64,000 nucleotides of DNA from Simmondsia chinensis (GCA_018398585.1 JAGTTD010000012.1:23197036-23261035), one strand, 5' to 3'. Numbered from the stretch's first letter, positions 1 through 12,150 are shown. A program made the numbers and translations. The notes: generated by a model not told the origin, from the letters alone.

Positions 1-846
1 TCTTATCGTAATTATCAAAAAAAAAGGGTATATTACATATCAATACCTTGAAATTTGGTGAATTAGTATTTTAGCCCATAAACTTTGTAAAATAATACTT
101 TAGTCCAAAAGTTGCATTTATTTTATAAAATAATCCAAATCACAGCATAAAAGACCGTAAAACTCTTCATTATTTGTTGGTAAACCCATCATTTCCCTCA
201 TCCTACACACAAGCCGCAATATTGTCATATTGCTAATTAAGACAAGCTTATTTTACATATTACTTTTGCACTAAACTATTACTTCACAAAGTTCATGGAA
301 TAGAACCTAACACATTAAACATCACGGTACTAACGTGTAATTGACCCAAAGGAAAAACTGTCCCTCTTCGAAATTAAGTAACAAGAATGCAACTACACAA
401 CGCGGACAAACAAATATTTCTTGAAGCCCCGCGTTACTGAACCAAAAATTCTCTCTGATTTGAACTTCTTTCCAGAAATGAAAGAGAAAAACAAGAAAAA
501 AGGATAAAACAAGAAATTGCGAAACCCTAAGATACATGCATGGCGATAGGGGTAGCTCACATTGTTGAAATACATCTGCGCAACACATACATAATTTTTG
601 CAGTCAATTCAAATGGCTCCAATTGTAGAGGAATTCAACTGATTTATACCTGATAATCTGATTTCGTGCCAGTACGACAATCCGTCGATGTTGGAATTGC
701 TGCCGAAACTGATTGCGCGTATTGGCGCGCGCACACGAGACAGAGAGAGAGAGCAATGGAGAGAGAAAGAAGTCGAGGCCGCGAGGGGGCAACAGGAGGG
801 GAGAGAGAGAGAGGCGGTGGGAGAGGGATGCTGCAGAAGAGAGATG

Positions 847-855
847 GGCGGGAAA
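847..855 (-). promoter_or_regulatory. E2F-like site
   Basis: The minus strand reads TTTCCCGCC, a match to the plant E2F consensus. It lies just upstream of the CT-rich candidate leader. E2F sites are typical of S-phase and DNA-replication genes. A chance match is possible. Confidence 0.3.
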
Positions 856-983
856 CGAATTCTCAAAAGACAAAATTTAAGAGGGTCATATCAAAGTCTG
901 TGCTGGGGAGTGGCCAATTAACTCTTTCGTTTTTCATTTTCACAAAAAAACAACCCTTCTGATTTGGGTAATTAAATGTGGAG

Positions 984-991
984 AAACCCTA
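984..991 (+). promoter_or_regulatory. Telo-box-like motif
   Basis: AAACCCTA is the plant telo-box, often found near transcription starts of ribosomal-protein and cell-cycle genes and often together with E2F sites. Here it is about 130 bp from the E2F-like site. It is a short motif, so the evidence is weak alone. Confidence 0.3.
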
Positions 992-1039
992 GGGCTTTCG
1001 TGTCCTCTTGGCGACCGGCGCCAATTCGTGAGCTGTCCG

Positions 1040-1560
1040 GTCTTTCCTTCGTTGTCCATTTTGGTCCAACAGGTTTTTTCCCTCTTCTTTTTGCCCTCCT
1101 CTTTTTTTATTGAAAAATCGTATGGACTAAACCCCTCTACCAAGTTTAATTTTTTTCTAACCCCTCTCTTTCTAAACAAACTATTTTGGACAATTTTATC
1201 ACTTTCACTTTATCCCCCCACGTCCACTGTTTCTCTCCCCTCATTTAATGCAAAAGGACATTTTTTTTACTTTTTGTCAATTATGTTACTTTTCATTCTC
1301 TCCCTCCCTTCTCTTCCCACCTGCTTGTCTTCCTTCTCTCATCTCTCATTCTCTCTTCTTTGATCTTCTTCTCTCTTTTTGGAATCCCTGAGCTCCATTC
1401 TCAGCGTCCTGCTTGTTTCCTTGTCCTACTTGGGCCCTCGGAAGAAGAAGAAGAAGGCCTTGTAAGAATTGGTTTGAAGCATTGTGGCATTGCGGTAGGT
1501 CCAAGGTTGATTCATTACATATTTCACGGTTGTCAGATCAGACATTGAAGGTAAAATGAT
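1040..1560 (+). other. Pyrimidine-rich region, possible leader of a plus-strand transcript
   Basis: This stretch is CT-rich on the plus strand (about 1270-1380), then has a GAAGAAGAAGAAG run, and then a possible donor GCG|GTAGGT near 1494. It runs directly into the palindromic repeat array that leads to the MuDR-type transposase. It could therefore be the leader exon of that transposase, with the array as intron, or a separate promoter divergent from the minus-strand candidate. The reading frames here (1028-1363, 1360-1548) resemble no protein I know. Confidence 0.2.
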
Positions 1561-1604
1561 CATTTCATACATTTGTCGTTAATGGATCTTTGTCATATGG
1601 TGTT

Positions 1605-3690
1605 AGTGTGTTACAAGTCATTTATGATGTATGATCAATCATACACCATGTATGATTGGTGTAAATGGGTTATTATCATTTTGTGCTGGTGTGTTTTAAG
1701 TCATTAGTGGTGTATGATTAGTTATACACCGTATATGATTAGTTTAAATGGTGTGAAATCATTTTCTCTTAGTGTTTTCAAGTAATTAGTGGTGTATGAT
1801 TAATCATACACCGTGTATAATGGGTTTAAATGGTGTATTATCATGTTATATTGGTGTGTCTTAAGTCATTAATAGTGTATGATTAATTATACACCGTGTA
1901 TGATTGGTTTAAATGGTGTAATATCATTTTTTGTTGGTTGTTGCAAGTCATTAATGGAGTATAATCAATCATACACGGTGTATGATTGGTTTAAATGGTG
2001 TAATATCAAGTTGTGTTGGTATGTTTTAAGCCATTAGTGGGGTATGATTAATCATAAACCGTGTATGGTGGGTTTAAATGGTGTGCAATCATTTTTTCTT
2101 GGTGTATTTCAAGTAATTAGTGGTGTATGATCAATCATACACGTGTATGATTGGCGTAAATGGTGTAATATCATTTTTTTGTTGGTTGTTTGAAGTCATT
2201 AATGGTATATGATCAATCATAAACCGTGTATGATTGGTTTAAATGGTGTAATATCATATCTTGTTGGTTGTTTGAAGTCATTAATGGTTTTAACCCAATA
2301 CCATGTTGTGTTGGTGTGTGTTAAGTCATTGATGGTGTATGATCAATCATACACCGTGTATAATGGGTTTAAATGGTGTGAAATCATTTTATCTTGGTGT
2401 GTTTCATGTTGTTAGTGGTGTGTGATTAATCATGCACTGTGTATGATGGCTTTAAATTGTGTGAAATTATTTTGTATTGGTGTGTTTCTAGTAATTAGTG
2501 GTGTATGATTAATCATACACCGTGTATAATTAGTTTAAATGGTGTAATATCATATTGTGTTGGTGTGTGTTAAGTCATTAATGGTGTATGATTAATCATA
2601 CACCATGTATTATAGGTTTTAGTGGTGTAAAATCATTTTCTCTTGGTGTGTTTCATGTAGTTAGTAGTGTATGATTAATCATACACCGTGTATGATGGGA
2701 TTAAATTGTGTGAAATCATTTTGTGTTAGTGTGTTTCAAGTAACTAGTGGTGTATGATTAACCATATACCGTGTATGATAGGTTTTAGTGGTGTATTATC
2801 ACGGTTTGTTGGTTGTTTCAAGTCATTAATGATTTTAAACCAATCATACACCATGTATGATTGGTTTAAATGGTGTAATATCATGTTGTGTTGGTTTGTT
2901 TTAAGTCATTAGTGGTGTATGATTAGTCATATACCGTGTATTATGGGTTTAAATGGTGTGAAATCTTTTTATGTTGGTGTGTTTCAACTCACTAATGGTG
3001 TACGATCAATCATACACGATGTATGATTGGTTTATATGGTGTAATATCATGTTGTGTTGGTGTGTTTTAAGTCACTAATTGGTTTAAATGGTGTAATATC
3101 ATATTTTTGTTGGTTGTTTCAATTCATTAATGGTGTATGATTAATCATACACCATGTATGATTGGTTTAAATTGTGTAATATCAATCATACACCGTGTAT
3201 GATTAGTTTAAATGGTGTATTATCATGGTACGTTGGTGTGTGTACATCATTAAGGGTATATGATTAATCATACACCGTGTATGATTGGTCTAAATAGTGT
3301 AATATCATATTTTTGTTGTTGTTTCAAGTCACTAATGTTGTATGATTTATCATACACCGTGTATGATTGATGTAAATTGTGTAATATCATATTTTTGTTA
3401 GTTGATTCAAGTCATTAATGGTGTATGATTAATCATAAACCTTGTATGATTGGTTTAAATTGTATAATATCATTTTTTGTGGGTTGTTTCAAGCCATTAA
3501 TGGTGTATGACTAATCATACACCGTGTATGATTAATGTGAATGGTGTAATATCAATTTGTGTTAGTGTGTTTCAAGTCATTAGTGGTGTATGATTAATCA
3601 TACACCTTGTATGATTGGTTTAAATGTTGTTCTTTCATTTTATCTTGGTGTGTTTCATGTAATTGATGGTGTAATATCATATTATTTTTG
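1605..3690. repeat. Minisatellite of ~83-bp units, each with a palindrome, upstream of the transposase
   Basis: About two dozen diverged units follow each other with a spacing of 82-84 bp where measured (for example starts near 1709, 1791, 1874 and 1957). Each unit contains a 22-nt perfect or near-perfect palindrome with half-site GGTGTATGATT, centred on TTAA. This is followed by a second partial copy (CCGTGTATGAT) and by a linker resembling GGTTTAAATGGTGTAATATCA. Several units are truncated (around 3070-3190). The last unit ends about 30 bp before the ATG of the transposase pseudogene. The short reading frames inside (2209-2415, 3590 onward) are products of the repeat, except the final part described with the transposase. 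Confidence 0.9.
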
Positions 3691-3694
3691 TGTA

Positions 3695-5787
3695 ATGGAT
3701 AATGTTGCTATTGCATGTGTTCGGTATGGTGGTCACTTTAATGAGAGGGCAGAGTATGTTGGTGGAAAATTGGATTTTGTTTTTGTGGATGAGAAGTTTG
3801 ATTTTGCTGGTTTGTAAAGGACTGTGGTGGAGTTGATGGGTGTTGAGGTGGATGCATGTTTGAAGATGCAATTTCAATTTCTTACCGGCGTTCGGGACAT
3901 GCCCTTATATGATGTCAATAATGATAGGTCAGTTATGATTTGGAAGGCACTGGCAAAAGAAGATAGGGTGAAGCATACCTTGTTCGTTACTGTTGAGTCC
4001 ACGTTTGATAGGAATCCTGACTTTGGTGAGCAATGGAGTCATATTCAAACACTACCAGATGGTGACAAGAACAGTGATGGTTTGGACCCTGTGGTGCCTG
4101 ATACTTTTGGTGGATGTATGAACGCGGGGATGGAAGAAGTAGCCCGTGGAGATGTATCTGAACTGGACTTTGACATACATACGGTGACAGCGACAGCGAC
4201 AGCGACCGGTGAAGATTGGGAAAATTCCAATCAAAGTCTGTGGGACAATTTGGATAATATCAATTTCTCCCATATGCAACCGACTGCAACCAACGCATCA
4301 CCTCCACGTGGGCATATTTCTGACCAGCAGAATATTTGCCCAGAAGACCCTCATATTGTCGAACCTGCAGTGGAACCAAATGTGGAACCCAGCGTTCAAC
4401 CGAATGTCCAACCCGACGTCCAAGCTACTGTTGATCCTCATTATGATGATGATGTTGGTTCCGCTGATGAGAGAAGCTGGATTGACGGGGGATATGGACA
4501 GGGTAGGATGGTTGAGGTAATTGAGGTGAATCAAATATTGAAGTCGAAGAAGGATTTGTTGACTAACTTGGCAATAATTGCACTGAGAGAAAAATTTGGA
4601 TTCAAGAGCTTCAAGTCTAACAAATCCTTAATGGTTGTTCGTTGTGTGCAAGAGGATTGCACATGGAGGGTTCGGTCTATGTGTCGAGCAGATGGTGAGT
4701 ATTGGATGGTTACAAAAGTTGAAAATAATCATACCCACCCTATCAATCTCACCACTATTAGACATAGGCAAGCAACCAACTGGGTCGTCGGAGAATGTGT
4801 CCGTAAGAACTTCTCAACCCCGGAAGAGTGTTCAAGCCACAGGATGTCATAGATGACATTCGTACTCGCTACGGTGTTGAGATAAGCTACAGTGTTGCTT
4901 GGAGGGGTAGAGAGTTAGCATATGACAATGTCAGTTTAGGTTCCCCCGAACAGTCGTATGCAAACCTGCCTGCATATTTGCAGGTTCTCCAACAGACCAA
5001 CTCTGGTACCGTGTTTTATTTGCAGACAGATGATGGAAGCAGATTTTAGTACATTTTCATTGCGTTTGATGCTTCACTTAAAGGATTCTGGTTTTGGCGT
5101 CCTGGTGTGAGCATTGATGCAATGCATCTGAAGGAAAAATACCGGGGTGTTCTGTTCATGGCCGTTTGTCGCGATGCCAATCAACAAATTTTTCCGTTTG
5201 CTTTCGGTATTGGTGATTCAGAGAATGATGCATCGTGGCATTGGTTCCTCAGGCGGTTGAAGGAAGTTATTGGGGAGCCTATCGGCCATGTTATTGTATC
5301 TGATCGACATCGAAGCATCCAAAGAGCGGTGGAAGAAGTTTTTCCCAACGCATTCCATGGTTTGTGCATGTACCTCTTGCTAAACAACATAAAGTCCAAA
5401 TTCAAAAGTAAAACAAAGCAGTTGAATCAGCACTACTACCAAACAGTTAAAGCATACAAACTTCAAGAGTTCCATACTTTGTTTTTCAGTTTATGTTGTG
5501 GCGTACCCGAAGCTAAAGAGTACTTGGAGACCGTGGGATTGGAAAAGTGGACTCATTCCCACTCCCCTTGTCGTCTGTACAACATAATGACAACAAACAT
5601 ATCGGAATCGATGAATGCTGTTTTGGTTAAGGTGCGTGATTATCCCATTACTGCCTTCATTGATGAGATTCGGCTACTGTTGCAGAAGTGGTTTCATGAT
5701 AGAAGAACCAAGGCTGAAGGTTGCACCGGTACAATGTCCCCCAACACCGATAAAACATTACCAGACAGATTGAACTATCACAAATGA
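3695..5787 (+). pseudogene. MuDR/Mutator-like transposase (MULE), broken
   Basis: A transposase of the plant MuDR family would cut at element ends and move them. The ATG at 3695 opens a typical MULE N-terminus (a YVGGK motif near 3750). From about 4500 comes the zinc-binding MuDR DNA-binding domain, with C-x4-C (RCVQEDC) and a downstream HTH histidine pair near 4730. The MULE catalytic domain follows: the first Asp in SIDAMHL (about 5116), the second in VSDRHRSI (about 5300), and the candidate Glu in NISESMN (about 5605). Breaks: an in-frame TAA at 3815, a frameshift between about 4800 and 4850, and an in-frame TAG at 5047. The usual C-terminal SWIM zinc finger is not recognisable before the stop at 5787. 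A run of VEPNVEP/VQPNVQP-like repeats lies near 4360-4430. The array touches both flanks. Confidence 0.88.
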
Positions 5788-5874
5788 TGACAGTAAATTT
5801 TGCTATATTCGTCATGTTCAATCCCGATTGCAACGCATGTTTATAGGGTTATTATGTCCGTATGTTATTAAATG

Positions 5875-6355
5875 TACATGGTGCAATATTAAAGATAATG
5901 CTGTATGATTAATCATACACCATGTATGATTGTTTTTGATTGTGTGAAATCAACTTGTGTATGATTGCTTGAAGTAACCGGTGGTATATGTTTAATCATA
6001 CACCGTGTATGATTGATCATGATGGTGTGAAATCATTATCTCTTGGCATGTTTTATGTAATTAGTGGTGTATGATTAACCATACACCGTGTATGATGGGT
6101 TTAAATGGTGTAATATCATATTGTGTTGGCATGTGAAATCAACTTGTGTGAGTGTGCTTTATGTAAGTAGTGGTGTATGATTGGTTTTAATAGTGTAAAA
6201 TTAACTTGTTTTAGTGTGTTTTAAGTCATTAGTGGTGCATGATCAACCATACACCATGTATGATGTGTATAAAGGGTGTAAATTTAACTTGTTTTAGTCT
6301 GTTACAACCAAGTAATGGTGTATGGTTAATCATACACCGTGTATGATAGGTTGGA
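5875..6355. repeat. Second block of the palindromic minisatellite, downstream of the transposase
   Basis: At least five units carry the same palindrome half-site (GGTGTATGATT) and the same linker, in the same orientation as the upstream block. They begin about 90 bp after the transposase stop. The matching orientation on both sides fits a single array that a transposase gene came to occupy, or an element whose sub-terminal regions are built from the repeat. Confidence 0.85.
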
Positions 6356-7189
6356 TAGATAATACCTGCTACTGGATCCTGAGGGATTTATTCGTTTCCC
6401 TGACCATACTAGTGAGCAGTACAACTTCCTTTTCTTCAACTTCTAATGGTGCCAAGGTTGCCACTACGTCTGAAGATATTGCAGGTTGATAGTTACTAGG
6501 GCTAGTAGGGACATCACCACAGGCCTCTAGAGTTTGAGCCTCTAAAGGCTTCAATTTTGAGAGGAGCCTAGAAAGACTCTGAGAGATAGGGATTTGTTTT
6601 ATCGCCTGTCCTATAAGGAGAAGAACGTTATAAGGCACTAGTATTGGAGTTGAAAACCGGAGGTAGGCAAGGTTTTTGGGCTTTATAGTGTTGTGTTAGG
6701 CACGACTCGATTAAATCAAGGGGTGTCTAGAGAAGTTCCTTTCCTTTTTTACGGGACTAGTGATGTGATAGCTCGAGTGCCAATGACCATAGCACTCTTA
6801 AATACAACAAAAATAGCGACGACAACTCAATGTCTCAAAGAGACTCCCTCTATGGCAGGATCAAGGTGTAGGGCCAATAAGATGAATATAGACTACAAAT
6901 CTTTAGGTATCTTGTGTTGGATACCGACAAGGTCTAGGGTTACAATAGGCGCATATAATTTCTAGTTTGGATTCAAGAAACTCTCTCAAGCAGAGATGCT
7001 TGGCACTCGGCTCCTCAACTCCACCAAAGGTTTAAGGACCACACACATAAGGTAAGGAGAACACCCGAATCTTCCAAATTTATTAGTGCGAAGCCACAGT
7101 CGGTGCGTCCTACACCATGCTTAGACTAAAGCTCAGCAAATAAAAGTTAATAAATCCGTGAAACTCTCTATCAATTGTTCGTCTTCATT
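6356..7189. other. Unassigned, probably 5' part of the adjacent LINE
   Basis: No recognisable protein. The minus-strand reading frame 6369-6638 and the plus-strand frame 6693-6965 give no family match that I can see. The position just upstream of an L1-type reverse transcriptase suggests decayed endonuclease or ORF1 sequence. Confidence 0.3.
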
Positions 7190-9528
7190 TTTCAAAAAAT
7201 AAGAGATGGGGTCAGGGCCTTGGAGGATAACCCTTTGTCACTTAATGACTTTGATCTAGTCATCAAACAATGGCTGGTTGATCCCTCCTTTTGATAAATG
7301 ATTTTTTGACTACCAAGTTCGCATATTGACCTCAATAGAGGAAAAGGACCAGAAGCATCGATTAAAAGGGGAACTGAAGAAACATTTGGAGGCAGAGGAG
7401 AGATTATGTTTCCAGAAGTCAATAGTTAATTAGTTAACATTCGGGGAAAAAAATAACCGCACCCTCCATGTGATAGCGATGGAGAGGAAGTGATTGAATA
7501 AAATCAAGAGGCTTAAGAGAGCAGATTGTAACTGGGTGGATGACTTGAGACATATGGAGGAATGGTTAAGGAGCACACTGGTAGACTACCTGTCCAATCA
7601 TCATATGGAACAAGCACTAAGTAACATCCTACCTATAGTCCCTAACGAAGTTAAATAAACCTTGAATAAGACTGTGATGGTTGAGGAGATCAAAAATGTG
7701 CTTTCCAGCTTAGTGGGTACAGAGACCCTGGCCCCTATGGGTTTCCAAGTATATTTTATTCAAATTTATTGAAAATTATCTCCCATAATGTTATTTTAAA
7801 GGTTATAGGCTTTTTAGACTATGGTCCACTCCTCAATCAACTCAACTTCACCAACATTGTTCTAATCCTTAAGGTTGCGAAATTGGATATCTTGAAATAG
7901 TGTTGGAAAATTAGCCTTCCCTACTTTAACTATGAAATCATTTAAATTTTTTTGGCTAATAGGCTTAAACTATTCATTAATTATCTTACTTCTTTCGTGC
8001 GCTGCTTTCATAAAATAGAGGTAGATTTAACATACTACCTCAGTGGCTCGTGAGGCCTTCTAGGACATAAAAAAGGCGAAGGCACTAATAATGCTATACG
8101 ACAATGAAACTCAATCTTTCTCAAGCCTATGATCAAGCAAAGTGTATTTTTCTAGAAATGGTTCTTTTAAAAAATGGGGATTTTGTCATGTTTTGTTTTC
8201 TATTGTCATGAAATGTGTTTCCTTGGTTAAGACTTGCCTCGTGGTAAACAGGAATCTCCTTGACTCCTTCAGCATCTTTAGAGGCTTATGACTGGGAGAT
8301 TGCTTCTCTTCCCTACATCTTCCTATTCGTGATGGATAGTATCTCTCATATGATCATGGATGCCAAGAAGTCAGAGGACTTGAAAGATTTTTGCACAAAG
8401 AGACCTTGCCCACCCTAATCTCACCTCTTATTTGCAGATAGCTGTGTGTTATTTTTTAAGGCCTCCCATTCTTATTGTGGAATGGTTAAACCAATTATTG
8501 AATGATTTTACAAGGCCTTAGGCCAAGCGGATAACTTCGATAAATCCATGCCCTCTTGATAGCAAACACTCCCAAACCTATGAACGTCAAATGCAAAGAT
8601 GTCTAGGGGTGGGGTCTCATATGAAGAATGAGAAATTCTTGAGGCTTCAGGTATTGTGAGAAAGGTCCAAATAAAGAGCCCCACCACTTCTTGTTTGACA
8701 AAATTAGGTGCAAAACATAAGGATGGGAGTTGAACCTTTTTTTTCCATGTGGGCCAGGATGTCCTCGATAAATCAGTCTTTACTACAAGTCCTTTCTGTG
8801 TAATGCATTTTCTAAAAATATGATAAATCTTTGTAGGAAGACCAATAGTCTCATCCCCGATTTTGGTGGAAAAGTGGATCTTTAGAAGACAAAGATCATT
8901 GTGTCAATTGGGAAAAAGTTCCCAAGGCCTAAAACTCTAGGTGGGCTCAGGTTTAGGAATGTGGAATGGCGTAACCTAGTCGTCCTTTCCAAAAATAAGC
9001 TTATAGAGTGATCAAAACCTAATGCCTTTTGGGTCCAAATCCTCAAAGGCATCTATTTCATAAGCACCACTTCATCTAAGCTCACACAGGTCATAACCTA
9101 TCATGGGGGTGAAAAGGTCTTTTGAAGGGTAGGGATCTATGAGATGGAATGTTGATGATGGCAAAAACAACAACATTTTGCAAGATAAATGAATCTTATC
9201 TGTACCTCTCCTTTTATGTTTCACATGTCTCTTCCCAACCATTATGAGTTAGAGTCAGTCAATCAATTTATCTCCCATGAGGCCAGAACATGGAATGAAT
9301 CACTACTTAAGGACTTCTTCTCATAAGAAGAGGTTGGACATATCATGAGCAATCCAGATGGCAGTCTCTCGAGGATGATGATGCTATTGTTCGACACCTT
9401 TTAGGGGATGGTCATTATTTGGTCAAGTTAGGTTACATGACATAGAAGTCCTTTAAATGGAACAATTCAGGCATTCTCAATTCTTTGTATTGATTTCCTC
9501 ATTCGGTCAAGTCCATTTGGAATTGCAG

Positions 9529-9570
<42 letters not shown>

Positions 9571-10450
9571 AACCGAACTCAAGAATCAACATTTCATTAG
9601 GAGAGCCTATATTAATGGATTATCTACCAAAGAAACACGAGGGATGAAAAGGATTCTTAAGGACCCCGATTGTCCAAGATATGGAGACAACAGGGAATTG
9701 AATGAGTATGTCATTTTCTTTGGTCCCTTGTTGAACAACTTAGTTTGGGTACGAGTTAGGATTCAAGTCATCATTGGAACACTTCAAAAGCTTACAATGG
9801 AGGTGAGACTTTAATTTCATTGGCATTTCATTACCTTTTGATGTTTTAAATAGAATTCCCTTCCTTTGTTGGGAGATTTGTTAAGACTGGAATCAATTCA
9901 TGCTCTAAACGAATATCTCACATCCATTCCAAGTGGCCCGAGTATCAACTAATGCACTGCCACATTTTATGAGACGATAATAATACCTTCCAACATCCCT
10001 CAATCCAGAAAAAGGCTGATTGAAGACAGATAGACTCCTTTAAGAGGATAAGAGATCAAACCCAATCCAAACATATGCTTTAAACATATCGTGGGATAAG
10101 GCAGCTATCATACTTATGGTGTGGGAAATTACAAGGATTATCAAATGAGGGTTCCCCAATGGTTGAAGCCCTCAAGGTGAGAGCCACTTACCTCTTTGCA
10201 TGTTCTAACAGATGGGATCATGAACAAGAGCATCAACAAGAGGACGAAGGCCCCGTGGAAAATCCAAATGATCATTCAAGACGTCCTTAGGCTTCCCCAC
10301 TATTCTGAATCTATATATATCATTTGGCCACTAAGGCTTTGTAATAGAGTTTTCCACTTACGACAAGGCTCCATGGTGGTTGTCGTTGTAGACATCTTTG
10401 GTGGAGGAATATGCCACTGGATTGCACTCTAATATTTCTCATGAGGTTGG
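7190..10450 (+). pseudogene. L1-type LINE ORF2 (reverse transcriptase, zinc-binding region, RNase H), heavily decayed
   Basis: Across shifting plus-strand frames the order of a plant L1 ORF2 is visible. There is an endonuclease-RT linker (WLVDPSF near 7275, QKSIVN near 7415). RT blocks follow: APMGFQVYFIQ near 7730, a degenerate S-K-A-Y-D block near 8115-8140 followed by FLEMVLLKMG, then a PYIFLF block near 8310 and an FAD-like block near 8435. FDKS near 8540 and the post-RT motif GGLRFRNVEW near 8940 come next. The zf-RVT motif DPDCPRYGD…FFGPLLNNLVW is near 9665-9750. A weak RNase H end (VEALKVRATYLFACS, HWIAL) lies near 10160-10430. Dozens of stops and frameshifts make it an old dead copy. 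A C/A homopolymer interrupts it at 9529. Confidence 0.8.
9529..9572. repeat. Homopolymer junction: about 32 C followed by 12 A
   Basis: A long poly(C) run passes directly into poly(A) inside the LINE pseudogene. It has no counterpart in the ORF2 reading. It may be a true slippage product, a small poly(A)-tailed insertion remnant, or an assembly artefact. Confidence 0.9.
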
Positions 10451-10705
10451 TTTAATGTGATTTTTGCCAATGGGCCTCTTAATGTTCAAGAAAAAAATTT
10501 ATAATAGTTGTAAGGATGTGAAATGTATACATAGGTAGCCGTCCCAGCATGATGTTCTGAATGTATGACCACCATGGTGCAATGGACTCGTTGGAACCAT
10601 ATCTCATGCCGCTTATCCAGAATATCATCCATTTAGAAGCCAAATAAACAACGACGCTATATTATATTTATTGAAATTAAAGTTACAAATATAGTTTTTA
10701 TATTT
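10451..10705. other. LINE 3' tail or flank, nothing else seen
   Basis: AT-rich sequence after the last LINE homology, ending at the LTR of the next element. The last five bases (TATTT) resemble the right-hand flank of that element (AATTT). Confidence 0.4.
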
Positions 10706-12150
10706 TGAAGGCCTAAAAAGCAACTGTGGGGGAGGGGGGAGGGGGATGAATTAGGTTCTTTTTGATAAGTCAGAAACCTTAAACTTTAAAAATCAATAAA
10801 TAAAATGAAAGACAAATAATAAGTGTAAGAAATAAGGTGAAGAGAAGAAAAGAAGAATGCACAATGGTTTTTATAATGATTCACTTCAAACTTGGAAGCT
10901 ATGACTACTTTTTGTCACTTAAGCCTTTCACTAAGCTTGCCGATCCTTTTGAAATTGAGGCTTAGGATCCAACCTTTTAGAACCAGTCTTTTTGTTCATA
11001 GGCTTAAGACCCAACCTTTAACATCCAATCCTTTTGTAACGATAGGCTCATGTTCAATCCTTTACAAACGATTCTTTTGTAACGTGGGCTCAAGATCCAA
11101 CCTTTACAGGAAATCAAATTTAAGTGATGAAATTCTAACTCTATCAAGAGTGATTTGATAATAAATCAAGTTTAGAAAAAGCTAAGAATATTCCAATAAA
11201 GTTCAAATGCTCAATAATAGAAAACTAGTCACGCACAAGAAAACTTTGAGAAAAACAAGATATTAAAACTTTAAAGGGTAAGTATAACATAAGAATGTTT
11301 TATTGATGAAAACATAGAGGGTTGGATGATTTTACCAAAGTATTCTAACCCTATTTGTAGGCTAAAGGAGACCTAAGAGCAGTTGGAGAGTTTTTAAAAA
11401 AATTGGATAGAGATCAAATTTGAAAAGAAGTCGTTCAAGTTGTCGTAGGTTTGCGTGTCGACACACACACCCATGCATCGAAACACAACTCTGCGTGTAG
11501 ACACGCAATAGCTTACTTTGGTTATTGTTGTTCTGTGTGTCAACAGATAGTTCGTATGTGTCAACACTTAGCATGCCCGGGTGCTTTTGAAACATGTTGA
11601 CAATTAGACGTTGTTTCCATTTTTGAGCTTATTTTTTAATTATAATTTCTCTTAATCAAGCCAATTATCACCCTAAGATATTTCTCTTAATCTCGTTATT
11701 TTAGGCATGTCTCCAATCATTCCAACTTAGAAATATTTCCATTGAAAAATTGAATAGTCTCGTCGTTAAATTGAGTGTTCTTTTAAATATGATTTGGGAA
11801 TCAAATTTCAAAGTATTTCAAGAATATTTTTGTCAGAGCATCACAAATCAATATTGAAATTTTAACTTAATTGATATATCCCGATCCGAATTCCTAAAAA
11901 GTAAAACGAAACTTCTTGAAGTGCCTAGACTCGGATCTTGTTCTCTTGATTATGGATCAATCTTCCCCTAAACTTTGATCATTTTTCTCTTGATTAGTAA
12001 TCTTGGAATACTTGATATCAACATTGTTGTCCTTGATTTTTCTTGCTTTCTTTTGAGTTACTTTCAACAAGGTTATAACAATTATATACAACAACTCACT
12101 AAATGACTATTACCATTAAAATTACAATGTAAATGGCTTTTAGGCCAACG
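10706..12150 (-). repeat. 3' LTR of the Sirevirus-like element
   Basis: 1445 bp. Shares long stretches with the copies at 17437 and 58339, including the G-rich start, the short repeats reading 'aagacccaacctt…gatccttttgtaacg', and the common end AAATGGCTTTTAGGCC. The frame 10892-11158 is a chance product. The region around 11440-11580 holds repeated 'gtgtcgacacac'-type motifs. Confidence 0.85.

Larger units (their letters stand above)
322..1000 (-). other. Candidate 5' end of a minus-strand host gene (leader exon plus 74-nt intron)
   Basis: Read on the minus strand, a strongly CT-rich stretch (about 870 down to 720) looks like a plant 5' leader. It ends at position 650 in CAG followed by GTATAAAT, a good splice donor. 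Seventy-four bases further on, TTGCGCAG (ending at 576) is a good acceptor, followed by ATGTATTTC. Joining the two keeps a reading frame open through about 322, including a hydrophobic segment. I do not recognise the product, and the rest of the gene would lie off the left edge. The plus-strand GA-rich reading frames over the same bases are low-complexity shadows. Bases 1-320 are AT-rich and would be intron or flank. This call rests only on splice-site and leader appearance. Confidence 0.28.
1605..6355 (+). mobile_element. MULE-related block: palindromic arrays flanking a MuDR transposase pseudogene
   Basis: The upstream array, the transposase pseudogene and the downstream array form one 4.7-kb unit. 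I could not find convincing long terminal inverted repeats or a 9-11-bp target duplication at its edges, so the true element boundaries are unknown. They may lie outside the arrays, possibly within 1000-1600 and 6355-6700. Confidence 0.45.

Noticed and set aside
666..962. Arg/Glu-rich plus-strand proteins
   Set aside because: Produced by a GA-repeat leader; low complexity with no domain.
1605..3690. CRISPR-like regular repeat array
   Set aside because: Units are diverged and the intervening sequence is itself repeated, so there are no unique spacers. The genome is a plant, and there are no cas genes.
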